The translations under genes and the position numbers were made by a program. Below the pieces are notes generated by a model. It saw nothing but the letters and a program-made list of their open reading frames with translations. It searched no databases and was not told the DNA's origin. Positions 32,921 to 40,784 of a DNA stretch of 64,000 bases are shown piece after piece; position 1 is the stretch's first letter, and every line of letters begins with the position of its first letter. Source of the stretch: Cryobacterium frigoriphilum (GTDB lineage Bacteria > Actinomycetota > Actinomycetes > Actinomycetales > Microbacteriaceae); the NCBI RefSeq assembly GCF_004403305.1, contig NZ_SOHE01000060.1, forward strand, positions 1-64,000. Reading direction: 5' to 3'.

Positions 32921-34024
32921 CTAGCGGCGCCCCTCGGAGCTTTCGCGCAGTAACACTTTCACCGGCAGCCGCAGCGAAATCGGGGGCTGTTCCGGGTTCT
33001 CGAGGCGGCTCAGGATTGCCCGCATTGCCGCCCGTCCGAGGTCAACCATCGGCTGACGCACGGTCGTCAGGCGCGGCGCGGCCTGCCGTCCGGCCTCGAT
33101 GCCGTCGAACCCGGTGACGATCACGTCGCCCGGAACGTCGACGCCGTGGGCACCGAGCACGTCAAGCACGCCGAGCGCCATCTGGTCGTTCGCACAGACG
33201 ACGGCCCGGGGCATCCGCCGGCCGGCCAGTAGGGTATCGGCGACGGCCCGACCGCGCAGCCGAGAGAACTCGCCGCGGTGAACCGGCACCGCCCTCGGGT
33301 CGAGGCCGCGGGCGCGCAGGGCCGCCACGAATCCCGCGTGCCGTTCGGCGTCGTCGGGGGAATCTGGGGGGCCGGCGACGTAGGCGAAATCGGTGACGCC
33401 GCAGCCGTCGATGAGGTGCGTCGTGAGGGCCTTCATGCCCTCGGTATTGCTCACGCTGACGTGGTCGAAGTCGTCGCCGCGGCGAGGGCCGGCGATCAGC
33501 ACGACCGGGATACGTCGGGACACGTGCTCGAGCACCTCGTCGGAGACGCTCTGCGCGAGAATCGCCATGCCGTCGACACGGCCGGCGATGTCGTTGACCA
33601 TGTCCGTCGGATTACTGCCGCGCCCGACGCCGACCATGAGGGCGAAACCCTGACGCCAGGCCTCGAACTCGCTGCCGCGCAACACCTCGTCGAAGTAGAG
33701 GTTGGGTGGGCGCACCGCACCGGAGTCCGGCATGTCCACGACCAGGTCGACGAGCGCAGCCCCCGGTCCGGGCAGAAACTCGGCGTCGTCGAGCTCTTCC
33801 ATGGCGTCGAGCGACGGAAAGTACAGCCCAAGAACACCGGTGCGCGAGGCCGCGAGGCCGCGAGCTGCCGCGCTCGGTACGTAGCCGAGCTCGCGCACCG
33901 AGGCGAGCACCCGCTCGCGAGTGGATGCGCGTACATCGTCCGGCCGTCGCAGCACTCGGGAGACGGTGGCGATGGAGACACCCGAGTGGGCGGCGACGTC
34001 ATAGACGGTCGAGGCCTTGGCCAC
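32921..34024 (-). CDS. LacI-family transcriptional regulator of the glucan locus
   Basis: A 367-residue regulator. The N-terminal helix-turn-helix and hinge (TVYDVAAHSGVSIATVSRVL ... YVPSAAARGLAASRTGVLGL) are typical of LacI/GalR. The effector domain keeps VDGMAILAQ, FAYVAGPPDSPDDAERHAGF, ANDQMALGVLDVL and VTGFDGIEA. The start is GTG. It lies first in a same-strand row with the glucanase, importer and beta-glucosidase genes. Two near-identical palindromes in front of two of those genes are its likely operators. A sugar released from the glucan, such as a disaccharide, is the expected inducer. Confidence 0.9.
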   Translation of the reverse strand: MAKASTVYDVAAHSGVSIATVSRVLRRPDDVRASTRERVLASVRELGYVPSAAARGLAASRTGVLGLYFPSLDAMEELDDAEFLPGPGAALVDLVVDMPDSGAVRPPNLYFDEVLRGSEFEAWRQGFALMVGVGRGSNPTDMVNDIAGRVDGMAILAQSVSDEVLEHVSRRIPVVLIAGPRRGDDFDHVSVSNTEGMKALTTHLIDGCGVTDFAYVAGPPDSPDDAERHAGFVAALRARGLDPRAVPVHRGEFSRLRGRAVADTLLAGRRMPRAVVCANDQMALGVLDVLGAHGVDVPGDVIVTGFDGIEAGRQAAPRLTTVRQPMVDLGRAAMRAILSRLENPEQPPISLRLPVKVLLRESSEGRR

Positions 34025-34048
34025 ATGTCCCCACTTCCATCAGTCGAG

Positions 34049-34054
34049 AGTCTA
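34049..34054 (-). promoter_or_regulatory. -10 box of the LacI-family gene
   Basis: TAGACT on the minus strand lies 24 bases before the GTG start, leaving room for a short leader with a GAAGTGGGG ribosome binding site. Confidence 0.4.
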
Positions 34055-34098
34055 GCCCCCGCCTCGACGACCACTGAGACTGCGGCTGAGGCGGCGGC

Positions 34099-34938
34099 TC
34101 AGACGGCGGAGAGCACCCGGGTTTCCGTGACGAGGGTCGCCAGATCGACCCGGGTGACGCTCTCGGCGGGCAACGGCTCCCAGCCCACGATGTCGAGGCC
34201 GCTCGAGGCGAAGATCATCGTGCCGTCGTCGAGGCGGCGCTGCCGCATCAGGTAGTAGGCGGTGCGGTGGTCCTGGGGCAGGTCGGCCTCCGAGAGGCCG
34301 CTCGCGTCGAACAGGTCGTGCGGAACCTCGGCGTCGGCGCTCGCGTGCACCGCCACGAGGGCGTCGTGGGACAGGATCAGGGCGTTCATGCTCGCGTCGG
34401 GAAAAAGCGGGCGCAGCTCGGCGACGGTCTCGCAGACGGCGTCAAAGAGGTCGAGGCCGGCCGCGATCTTGCTGCGAATCACCGCGAAATAGCGTTCGCT
34501 GTCGGTGTCGCCGCGCAGGCCGGCGAAGATCCTCGGATCGATGAACGCGTCGATGCTGGCCGCGGGCGTCAGGGATCCGTTGTGCGCAAAGGCCAGGCCG
34601 TCGACCAGAAACGGATGCGTGTTCTCGGCGTGGCAGGCCATGCCGTCGGTCGCCATGCGCAGGTGCACGATCTGGGCACTCGAGAGCCGTTCGGCGAGGG
34701 CCTGGGTCAGGTCGAGGCTGCCGGCCCCGGTTTCGGGCGAGCGCTGCTTGTGCACGGTGGTGGGGGCATCCGTCGGCGCGCCCCCGGCGGCGGGCGCCGC
34801 ATCGGCGGCGAGCCAGGCGCTGCCCCAGCCGTCTTTGTGCAGCTGGGTCATGTCCTGAAAGACGGCGCTCTGGTTACCGCTCAGAACCGAGCGGGTGGTG
34901 CGGGGCGACGGAGCCGCGTAACCGAGCAAGCGGCACAT
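34099..34938 (-). CDS. Class II glutamine amidotransferase (YafJ/EgtC-like)
   Basis: A 279-residue Ntn-type amidotransferase with the nucleophile Cys2 exposed after Met removal (MCRLLGYAAP). Other family segments are LHKDGWGSAW, HLRMATDG, NTHPF and AFAHNGSL. Related proteins include YafJ and EgtC, the ergothioneine-pathway amidohydrolase, but no egt genes are near, so the substrate is unknown. A ribosome binding site (GAAGAAGAAGGG) precedes the ATG. It follows arsA in the same direction. Confidence 0.88.
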   Translation of the reverse strand: MCRLLGYAAPSPRTTRSVLSGNQSAVFQDMTQLHKDGWGSAWLAADAAPAAGGAPTDAPTTVHKQRSPETGAGSLDLTQALAERLSSAQIVHLRMATDGMACHAENTHPFLVDGLAFAHNGSLTPAASIDAFIDPRIFAGLRGDTDSERYFAVIRSKIAAGLDLFDAVCETVAELRPLFPDASMNALILSHDALVAVHASADAEVPHDLFDASGLSEADLPQDHRTAYYLMRQRRLDDGTMIFASSGLDIVGWEPLPAESVTRVDLATLVTETRVLSAV

Positions 34939-34974
34939 GTGAAACCCTTCTTCTTCCCCGTGGATCGCTTAAGG

Positions 34975-36786
34975 TTACCCATGATTGTGTTGCGCAAGAG
35001 CCTGCAGGGCGCGGATGCCCACGGGCACCTCCCGCTGCAACGGTACGATCGCGAGGCGGGCCGCGTGCACCGCCCGAACCCGCGTAATTTCGGCGACCTC
35101 ACCCCGGGCACGCTCCCGCAGCAGCAGTGCGTCAGGATTCGCCGCCGCGAGCGAGTTATTGACGATCCAGGCCCACGGCGTGATTCCGGCGCGCTGCAGC
35201 TCGGCCTGCAGACCCACGGCCTCGAGCACCGGGGTCGTCTCGGCGAGGGTGACGATGATGACCTTGGTCTGCGCGGGGTCCTGCAGTTTCATCATCGGTG
35301 TGCTCTGGTTCAGTCCCGGAGCGAGCTGGCGTTTCACCTCGCGGTCATAGCTGCCGGTGGCGTCGATCAGCAACAGGGTGTGGCCGGTCGGGGCGGTGTC
35401 CATGACCACAAAGGTGTCGCGGGCCTCGCGCGTCGCGCGGGAAAAGGCCTGAAAGACAGCGATTTCCTCGGTGCAGGGCGAGCGCAGGTCTTCACGCAGC
35501 ATCGCGCGGCCGGCGTCGTCGAGGGCGGCGCCGCGGGTGCGCAGCACGCGTTCGGTGTAGCGGGCGATTTCGACGACGGGGTCGATCCGGGAGACCTTCA
35601 GGGTGGGCAGGCCCGCACCCGCTTCTTCGCCCAGCGTCTGGCTCAGGTGCGCGGCGGGATCCGTCGTCGTGAGGTGCACGGGCAGCCCCCGCTCGGCGAG
35701 GGCTACCGCGATGGCCGCGGCGAGGGTCGTTTTGCCGACGCCGCCCTTGCCCATCAGCATGATCAGGCCGTGGCCATCGGCCGCGATGTCGTCGATCAGG
35801 GCCGAGAGCGGGGCACCCGCGAGTTCGACCGGAACATCCTTCGGGCCGGTGACCGCGGTCGCAGCGCCGTCATCGTCGCCGAACAGCCCACGCAGGGCCG
35901 CAACACCGACCATGTTGCTGCTGTGCAGGGCGACCCGGTCGAGCTTCAGCGCCGCGAGGTTCGCCGGCAACGCGGCCAGGGCGCGCTCTTCGCGCGCGTG
36001 AATGGCCGCGGCGAGCGGGTCGGCGTCGACGGCCGCGGTCGGCAAAATGCCGTTCACGACGAGAAACTGGCGTCCGAGCCCAATGCCGGCGAGTTCGTCA
36101 TGGGTGCGCGACGCCTCGGCGAGGGCGCTGGCCGCCGGTCGCGCGACAAGCACGAGGCGGGTGCGGGCGGGGTCGGCGAGGGCCGCGACGGCGTCCGCGT
36201 AGATGCCGCGTTGCTTGTCGAGGCCCGAGAGCGGCCCGAGGCAGGAGGCGTCCCCGGTTCCCTCGGTCAGAAAGTCGGTCCACGATCCCGGCAGTTGCAG
36301 CAGGCGGATCGTGTGCCCGGTCGGTGCCGTGTCGAAAATGATGTGGTCGTAGGCCGCGGTCCAGGCGGCATCGGTGAGCAGGTCGGTGAACTCGTTGAAC
36401 GAGGCAATCTCGGTCGTGCAGGCCCCCGAGAGCTGTTCCTCGATCGCGGCGACCTCGATCGCGGGCAGCAGGCCACGCACCGGACCGACGATGCGCTCCC
36501 GGTAGGCGCGCGCGGCCTCGGCCGGATCGATGTCGAGCGCCGACAGCCCGGGCACCGCGGCAATCGGCGTGACGTGCGCGCCAACGGTCACCCCGAAGAC
36601 CTGGCCCACGTTCGAGGCGGGGTCGGTACTGACGAGCAAGACGGATGCCCCGCCAGCGGCCAGTCGCACGGCCGTCGCACACGCGATCGACGTCTTACCC
36701 ACGCCGCCCTTGCCCGTGAAGAAGAGAAACCGCGGCGGATCCCGCAGAAAAGCGGGTGTCGTGCTCACACTCATGGTGGCCGTCAT
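34975..36786 (-). CDS. arsA: Arsenite-translocating ATPase ArsA
   Basis: Drives arsenite export with a membrane partner such as ArsB. The 603-residue protein has two P-loop halves: GKGGVGKT at residues 25-32 and 346-353. Each half has a DTAPTGHT switch, the first at 152-159. All three arsenite-binding cysteines known from the E. coli enzyme have counterparts: Cys123 (SGACTTEI), Cys182 (DASCLGP) and Cys438 (RSPCTEEI). It follows arsD by seven bases. No arsB, acr3, arsC or arsR is visible in the window, so the export channel must lie elsewhere. Confidence 0.94.
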   Translation of the reverse strand: MTATMSVSTTPAFLRDPPRFLFFTGKGGVGKTSIACATAVRLAAGGASVLLVSTDPASNVGQVFGVTVGAHVTPIAAVPGLSALDIDPAEAARAYRERIVGPVRGLLPAIEVAAIEEQLSGACTTEIASFNEFTDLLTDAAWTAAYDHIIFDTAPTGHTIRLLQLPGSWTDFLTEGTGDASCLGPLSGLDKQRGIYADAVAALADPARTRLVLVARPAASALAEASRTHDELAGIGLGRQFLVVNGILPTAAVDADPLAAAIHAREERALAALPANLAALKLDRVALHSSNMVGVAALRGLFGDDDGAATAVTGPKDVPVELAGAPLSALIDDIAADGHGLIMLMGKGGVGKTTLAAAIAVALAERGLPVHLTTTDPAAHLSQTLGEEAGAGLPTLKVSRIDPVVEIARYTERVLRTRGAALDDAGRAMLREDLRSPCTEEIAVFQAFSRATREARDTFVVMDTAPTGHTLLLIDATGSYDREVKRQLAPGLNQSTPMMKLQDPAQTKVIIVTLAETTPVLEAVGLQAELQRAGITPWAWIVNNSLAAANPDALLLRERARGEVAEITRVRAVHAARLAIVPLQREVPVGIRALQALAQHNHG

Positions 36787-36793
36787 GGTGGGC

Positions 36794-37219
36794 TCAGCAG
36801 CATCCGCTGCCCACGGCGCAACTGGTGCCGTCGGCGTCGGGGGCCATCATCAGCAGGCGCGGGGAGGCATCGGGCTGCAGAGCGGCGTTCTTAGAGGCGG
36901 CATCCTGCCCGCCCGCGGCGATGCCGGCCCACTTCGCGAGCTCGGCCCGCGACGGGTAGCGCCCGGTGAGGGCGGTCATGCCGTCGACGAGGGTGAGCGG
37001 CAGGCCGTCCTGACCGACGGTGTGCACGAAGGCGCGCACGAGTTCGTTGTCGACGAAGGCGAGCGGTTCCTGGGCGAGGTTGAAGCGCGTGACGGGTGCG
37101 CCCTGGGCGCGCAGCCAGTCGAGGTCGGCCGATACGGTCACGAGGCTCTGGTCGACGTCAACCCCACAGATGCCGGTGCCGCAGCACAGACCCGGTTCAA
37201 AAATCTCGATCTGCGCCAT
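36794..37219 (-). CDS. arsD: Arsenite metallochaperone ArsD
   Basis: Delivers arsenite to ArsA. It has 141 residues from the ATG at 37219, which directly precedes the family start AQIEIFEPGLCCGTGICG. The key cysteines Cys12, Cys13 and Cys18 are present, and the C-terminus has a further set (SCAVGSGCC). The longer frame to 37297 would run through the operator region and is not credible. A TATAGT -10 box at 37265-37260 overlaps an ArsR-like palindrome, so the arsDA pair is likely metalloid-inducible. Confidence 0.93.
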   Translation of the reverse strand: MAQIEIFEPGLCCGTGICGVDVDQSLVTVSADLDWLRAQGAPVTRFNLAQEPLAFVDNELVRAFVHTVGQDGLPLTLVDGMTALTGRYPSRAELAKWAGIAAGGQDAASKNAALQPDASPRLLMMAPDADGTSCAVGSGCC

Positions 37220-37263
37220 GGCTGCCCCTGTCTTCGTTCCCGTTGAAGTCTGTGCCCCCACTA

Positions 37264-37281
37264 TATCGACAAACATCGATA
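37264..37281. promoter_or_regulatory. ArsR-like operator and promoter of arsDA
   Basis: TATCGA-N6-TCGATA (37264-37269 and 37276-37281) is a perfect palindrome of the spacing seen for ArsR/SmtB repressors. It overlaps the minus-strand -10 box TATAGT (37265-37260). The region is divergent, so it could also affect the SRPBCC gene. No arsR gene is in the window. Confidence 0.6.
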
Positions 37282-37313
37282 AAGCCTGTGGGTCCACCGG
37301 ACTCGACGCGGGC

Positions 37314-37319
37314 TAATAT
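37314..37319 (+). promoter_or_regulatory. -10 box for leaderless SRPBCC gene
   Basis: TAATAT ends seven bases before the ATG at 37327. An upstream in-frame ATG at 37318 overlaps the box, so the later ATG is preferred. Confidence 0.5.
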
Positions 37320-37326
37320 GACTCCC

Positions 37327-37749
37327 ATGAAGCGCTTTGCAGCCGACATTCAGATTGATGCCGAACCCGACGCCGTGTGGGAGGTCATCACCGACGCCGG
37401 CCGCTACACCGAGTGGGATTCCGGAGTCACCCGCGTCGACGGCGAGATCCGCGACGGCGAGAAGATCGTCGTACGCGCCGAAGTCGGCGGCGACCGGGCC
37501 TTTCCCGTCAGGGTCGAGCAGGCGCCCACGCACCGGTCGATGACCTGGACCGGCGGCATGCCGTTCGGCCTGTTTCGCGGCGTGCGCACCTTCACGCTCA
37601 CCGGGCAGGGCGGCGGCACCCACCTCGACCTGCACGAGGAGTTCACCGGCCCCCTGCTCGGGCTGATCGGCCGCTCGATGCCCGACCTCGGACCCTCGTT
37701 CACGCGGTACGTGCGCGGGGTCAAGGCCGAGGCCGAGCGCCGCCCCTGA
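37327..37749 (+). CDS. SRPBCC-family protein (polyketide cyclase-like)
   Basis: A 140-residue START-like protein. FAADIQIDAEPDAVWEVITDAGRYTEWDSG at the N-terminus is the standard SRPBCC opening, and the C-terminal helix region RSMPDLGPSFTRYVRGVKAEAE closes the ligand pocket. The family binds hydrophobic ligands, and many members have no assigned reaction. It is divergent from arsD across an ArsR-like operator. SRPBCC proteins do occur beside ArsR-type regulators, but no direct link to arsenic is shown. Confidence 0.85.
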   Translation: MKRFAADIQIDAEPDAVWEVITDAGRYTEWDSGVTRVDGEIRDGEKIVVRAEVGGDRAFPVRVEQAPTHRSMTWTGGMPFGLFRGVRTFTLTGQGGGTHLDLHEEFTGPLLGLIGRSMPDLGPSFTRYVRGVKAEAERRP

Positions 37750-37824
37750 CTGCGCCGCTCGATCCGTCCCGGCGCAGATTACGCTTCGCGTCACGCTGGC
37801 GAGCGGCGGTGCCGCTGCCTTCAC

Positions 37825-37830
37825 TAGCGT
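37825..37830 (+). promoter_or_regulatory. -10 box for leaderless MetN-like gene
   Basis: TAGCGT ends seven bases before the ATG at 37838 and supports that start over the GTG at 37829. An inverted pair GTCACGCT (37790-37797) and AGCGTGAC (37826-37833) flanks the promoter and could be a regulator site or hairpin. Confidence 0.45.
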
Positions 37831-37837
37831 GACGTGC

Positions 37838-38650
37838 ATGATTGACATCCAGAACGTGTCGAGCGTCTTCGACACTCCAGACGGCCAGCTCACCGCCGTC
37901 GACGACGTCTCCCTGCACGTGCCTGAGGGCTCCATCCAGGGCATCATCGGCTTCTCCGGGGCGGGCAAGTCGACACTGCTGCGCACCATGAATCTGCTCG
38001 AGCGACCACGCAGCGGCCGGGTGATCATCGACGGGACCGACCTGCTCGGCCTCGACGTGCACCAGTTGCGCACCGCGCGCCACGGCATCGGCATGGTCTT
38101 TCAGCACTTCAACCTGCTGAACAACCTGACCGTGCAGAAGAACGTCGAGCTGTCGCTCAAGTTCGCCGGCGTCGGCCGCACCGAGCGGCGCCGGGCCGCC
38201 GCCGAGGCCCTCGACATCGTCGACCTCGCCGACAAGGCCGGCTCGTATCCCGCACAACTGTCCGGTGGCCAGAAGCAGCGCGTCGGAATCGCCCGCGCCC
38301 TGGCCACCCAGCCCCGCGTGCTGCTCTGCGACGAGCCAACGAGCGCCGTCGACCCGCGCACCACGGCCTCGGTCCTGCAGTACCTGAGCGACGTGAACGC
38401 CCGCCTCGGCATCACCCTCGTGATCGTGACGCACGAGATGAACGTGATCAAGGCCATCGCCGACAATGTCGCCGTGATGGAAGACGGCCGGGTCGTCGAA
38501 CGCTTCGACCTCACCGCTCTGCAGAACCCCGGTTTCGTGCCCGCCACGCCGATCGGCCGTTACCTGATCACCGACGACATCGAGCTTGATCGCCGGCCCC
38601 GAGCGAATACCGTAGCCCCAGCGGATGCCGCGAGGTACAGCCGTGTTTGA
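37838..38650 (+). CDS. MetN-like ABC ATPase of putative organosulfur importer
   Basis: A 270-residue ATPase of the methionine-uptake (MetN) family. Walker A is GFSGAGKST, then MVFQHFNLLNNLTV, signature LSGGQKQR and Walker B VLLCDEPTSAVD. True MetN proteins have a C-terminal ACT-like sensor domain of about 90 residues that lets methionine inhibit uptake; this protein lacks it. Loss of that feedback fits an importer for other sulfur compounds. It is the first gene of a five-gene set with MetI- and MetQ-like partners and two flavin enzymes. Confidence 0.88.
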   Translation: MIDIQNVSSVFDTPDGQLTAVDDVSLHVPEGSIQGIIGFSGAGKSTLLRTMNLLERPRSGRVIIDGTDLLGLDVHQLRTARHGIGMVFQHFNLLNNLTVQKNVELSLKFAGVGRTERRRAAAEALDIVDLADKAGSYPAQLSGGQKQRVGIARALATQPRVLLCDEPTSAVDPRTTASVLQYLSDVNARLGITLVIVTHEMNVIKAIADNVAVMEDGRVVERFDLTALQNPGFVPATPIGRYLITDDIELDRRPRANTVAPADAARYSRV

Positions 38651-39308
38651 CCGCCTGATCGAACTGTGGCCCGAGATCGTGCTGGCCCTGGCGCAGACCG
38701 GCACCATGCTCATCGTCTCGATTCCGCTGGCCATTCTGCTCGGTACCCCCCTCGGCATCCTCTTGTACGGAATCGGGCCGACCGGGCTGCACCATCGGCC
38801 CCGGCTGCACCGCGTGCTCGACGGCACGGTCAACGTGATCCGGTCGTTCCCGTTTCTGATCCTGCTGATCGCGATCATCCCGATCACCCGGTTCATCGTG
38901 GGCTCGTCAATCGGTACGGCGGCGGTCATCGTGCCGCTGACCATCAACGCGATCCCCTACTTCGCTCGCTTCGTGGAGCAGAACCTGAGCCAGCTCGACG
39001 GCGGCGTGGTCGAGGCGGCCCGGTCGATGGGCGCCAGTCGCGGCCAGATCATCCGCGACGTTCTGCTCGTCGAGGCCCGCCCGGCTCTCGTCACGTCGAT
39101 CACGATTATGACCGTGAGCTTCATCTCCTATTCGGCCATGGCCGGACTCGTCGGCGGCGGCGGCATCGGCGACTTCGCCATTCGCTACGGCTACTACCGC
39201 TACGAGACCGACATCATGATCGCCGCGATCGTACTGCTCGTCGTGATCGTGCAGATCGTGCAGGTCAGCGGCAGCCGACTGTCCCGCAGCCTCGACAAAC
39301 GCCTCTAG
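38643..39308 (+). CDS. MetI-like ABC permease of putative organosulfur importer
   Basis: A 221-residue permease with five membrane segments and the contact loop DGGVVEAARSMGASRGQIIRDVLLVEARPAL, typical of MetI. The GTG at 38643 was chosen because a GAGG site stands seven bases upstream; the ATG at 38625 has none. It overlaps the ATPase gene by eight bases. Confidence 0.88.
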   Translation: MFDRLIELWPEIVLALAQTGTMLIVSIPLAILLGTPLGILLYGIGPTGLHHRPRLHRVLDGTVNVIRSFPFLILLIAIIPITRFIVGSSIGTAAVIVPLTINAIPYFARFVEQNLSQLDGGVVEAARSMGASRGQIIRDVLLVEARPALVTSITIMTVSFISYSAMAGLVGGGGIGDFAIRYGYYRYETDIMIAAIVLLVVIVQIVQVSGSRLSRSLDKRL

Positions 39309-39335
39309 TCCACCGCTCCAACCCCGTAGGGAATC

Positions 39336-40784
39336 ATGTCTGACACCGTTCGCCCCTCCACCCGCACCTCCACTCGATTCCCGGGCGGCCCCCGCCCGCG
39401 CCTGCTGCTCAGCGCCTTCGTCATGAACACCACGAGCCACATTCTCGGCGGCCAGTGGCGCCACCCCGACGCGCAGCAGCACCGGTTCAACGAGCTGTCG
39501 CTCTGGGTCGACCTGGCCAAACAACTCGAAGCCGCCAAGTTCGACGCGATCTTTCTCGCCGACGTCGTCGGACTCTACGGCGACCACGAGGGCGGCTGGG
39601 CCTCGCACATCAAGCGCGGCCTGCAGGTTCCCTCGAACGATCCGCTGATGCTGCTCGCGGCCCTCGCCACGGCGACGAGTGACATCGGGCTCGCGGCGAC
39701 CTCCTCGGTCGTGCAGTCGCATCCGTTCCAGTTCGCCCGTCAGATCTCCACCCTCGACCACCTCAGCGGCGGGCGCGCGGCGTGGAACATCGTCACGAGC
39801 GCCCTCGAGAACTCGCACCGCAACTTCGGGTCAGACGGCCTCGCGGGCCATTCCGACCGCTATGACTGGGCCGACGAGTACGTCGACGCCGTCTACAAGC
39901 TTTGGGAAGGCTCGTGGGACGAGGGCGCGCTCGTTCAGGACAAGGCCACCGGCCTGCACGCCGACCCGGCCAAGGTGCACAAGATCAACCACCGGGGTGA
40001 GCGCTATTCGATCGAGGGCCCGCACCTCGTGTCGCCCTCACCGCAGCGCACCCCGCTGCTGTTTCAGGCCGGCAGCTCCGGTCGCGGCCAACAGTTCTCC
40101 TCCGCGAACGCCGAGGCCACCTTTCTGTTCGCGCCGAACACCGCCTACGCGGCGAAGGTGTCGGCGGCGGTGCGCGCGCAGGCCGTCGCGGCCGGTCGGC
40201 AGGCGAACGACGTGAAGCTCTTCACCGGGCTGAGCTTCGTGGTCGGCAGCACCGAGGCCGAGGTGGCGGCGAAGAAGGCCGACCTCGAGCAGTACCTCGA
40301 CCTCGACTCCCTCATCGCGCACATCGGCGGCGGGCTCGGCATCGACCTCGGCGGGCTGCCGCTCGACACCCCGCTCGGCGACGTGCAGACCGAGGGCGGC
40401 CAGGGCCTGCTGCAAGCCATCCTCGACTCGACCCCCGGCGGCAACCCGACCCTGGCCGATGTGGCGCAGTACCGGGCGAGCGCGCAGCAGATCGTGGGCA
40501 CCCCTGAGCAGATCGTCGACGCCCTCGAACTCTGGCAAGACGCCGGAATCGACGGCATCAACATCATCAACCAGACCATTCCGGGCTCCTACACCGACTT
40601 CATCGACGGTGTGCTGCCCGAACTGCGCCGCCGGGGCCTCGCCCAGACCGAGTACACGCCCGGAACCCTGCGGCAGAAGATGTTCGGCGCCGGCCCGCAC
40701 CTGCCCGCGAGCCACCCCGCCGCCGCCTACCGCGGGGCGTTCGTCGACGCCGACGCATCCGCCGACGCCGTGGCAAGCCGATGA
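39336..40784 (+). CDS. FMN-dependent monooxygenase (NtaA/SnaA/DszA family)
   Basis: A 482-residue two-component monooxygenase of the DszA/NtaA group, which uses FMNH2 supplied by a separate reductase. Typical segments are SLWVDLAKQLEAAKFDAIFLADVVG, LDHLSGGRAAWNIVTSALENSHRNFG and PLLFQAGSSGRGQQF. Members attack nitrilotriacetate, dibenzothiophene sulfone or alkyl sulfones. Here it stands between a MetNI-type transporter and a DszC/SfnB-type enzyme, so a sulfone or thioether is the likely substrate. No FMN reductase gene is in the cluster. Confidence 0.9.
   Translation: MSDTVRPSTRTSTRFPGGPRPRLLLSAFVMNTTSHILGGQWRHPDAQQHRFNELSLWVDLAKQLEAAKFDAIFLADVVGLYGDHEGGWASHIKRGLQVPSNDPLMLLAALATATSDIGLAATSSVVQSHPFQFARQISTLDHLSGGRAAWNIVTSALENSHRNFGSDGLAGHSDRYDWADEYVDAVYKLWEGSWDEGALVQDKATGLHADPAKVHKINHRGERYSIEGPHLVSPSPQRTPLLFQAGSSGRGQQFSSANAEATFLFAPNTAYAAKVSAAVRAQAVAAGRQANDVKLFTGLSFVVGSTEAEVAAKKADLEQYLDLDSLIAHIGGGLGIDLGGLPLDTPLGDVQTEGGQGLLQAILDSTPGGNPTLADVAQYRASAQQIVGTPEQIVDALELWQDAGIDGINIINQTIPGSYTDFIDGVLPELRRRGLAQTEYTPGTLRQKMFGAGPHLPASHPAAAYRGAFVDADASADAVASR

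Noticed and set aside
33922..33935. Third LacI-type operator inside the lacI-family gene
   Set aside because: TGGATGCGCGTACA differs at two positions from the palindrome at 31144 and lies in coding sequence with a GGATGC hexamer, so a chance match is likely.
34267..36894. 875-codon open frame antisense to the amidotransferase and arsA genes
   Set aside because: It is the complement of two well-supported genes, has low-complexity Gly/Arg/Val-rich composition, and arises from codon bias in high-GC DNA.
37790..37833. SAM-responsive riboswitch before the MetN-like gene
   Set aside because: There is an 8-bp inverted pair but no match to known SAM riboswitch consensus, and the transcript appears leaderless.
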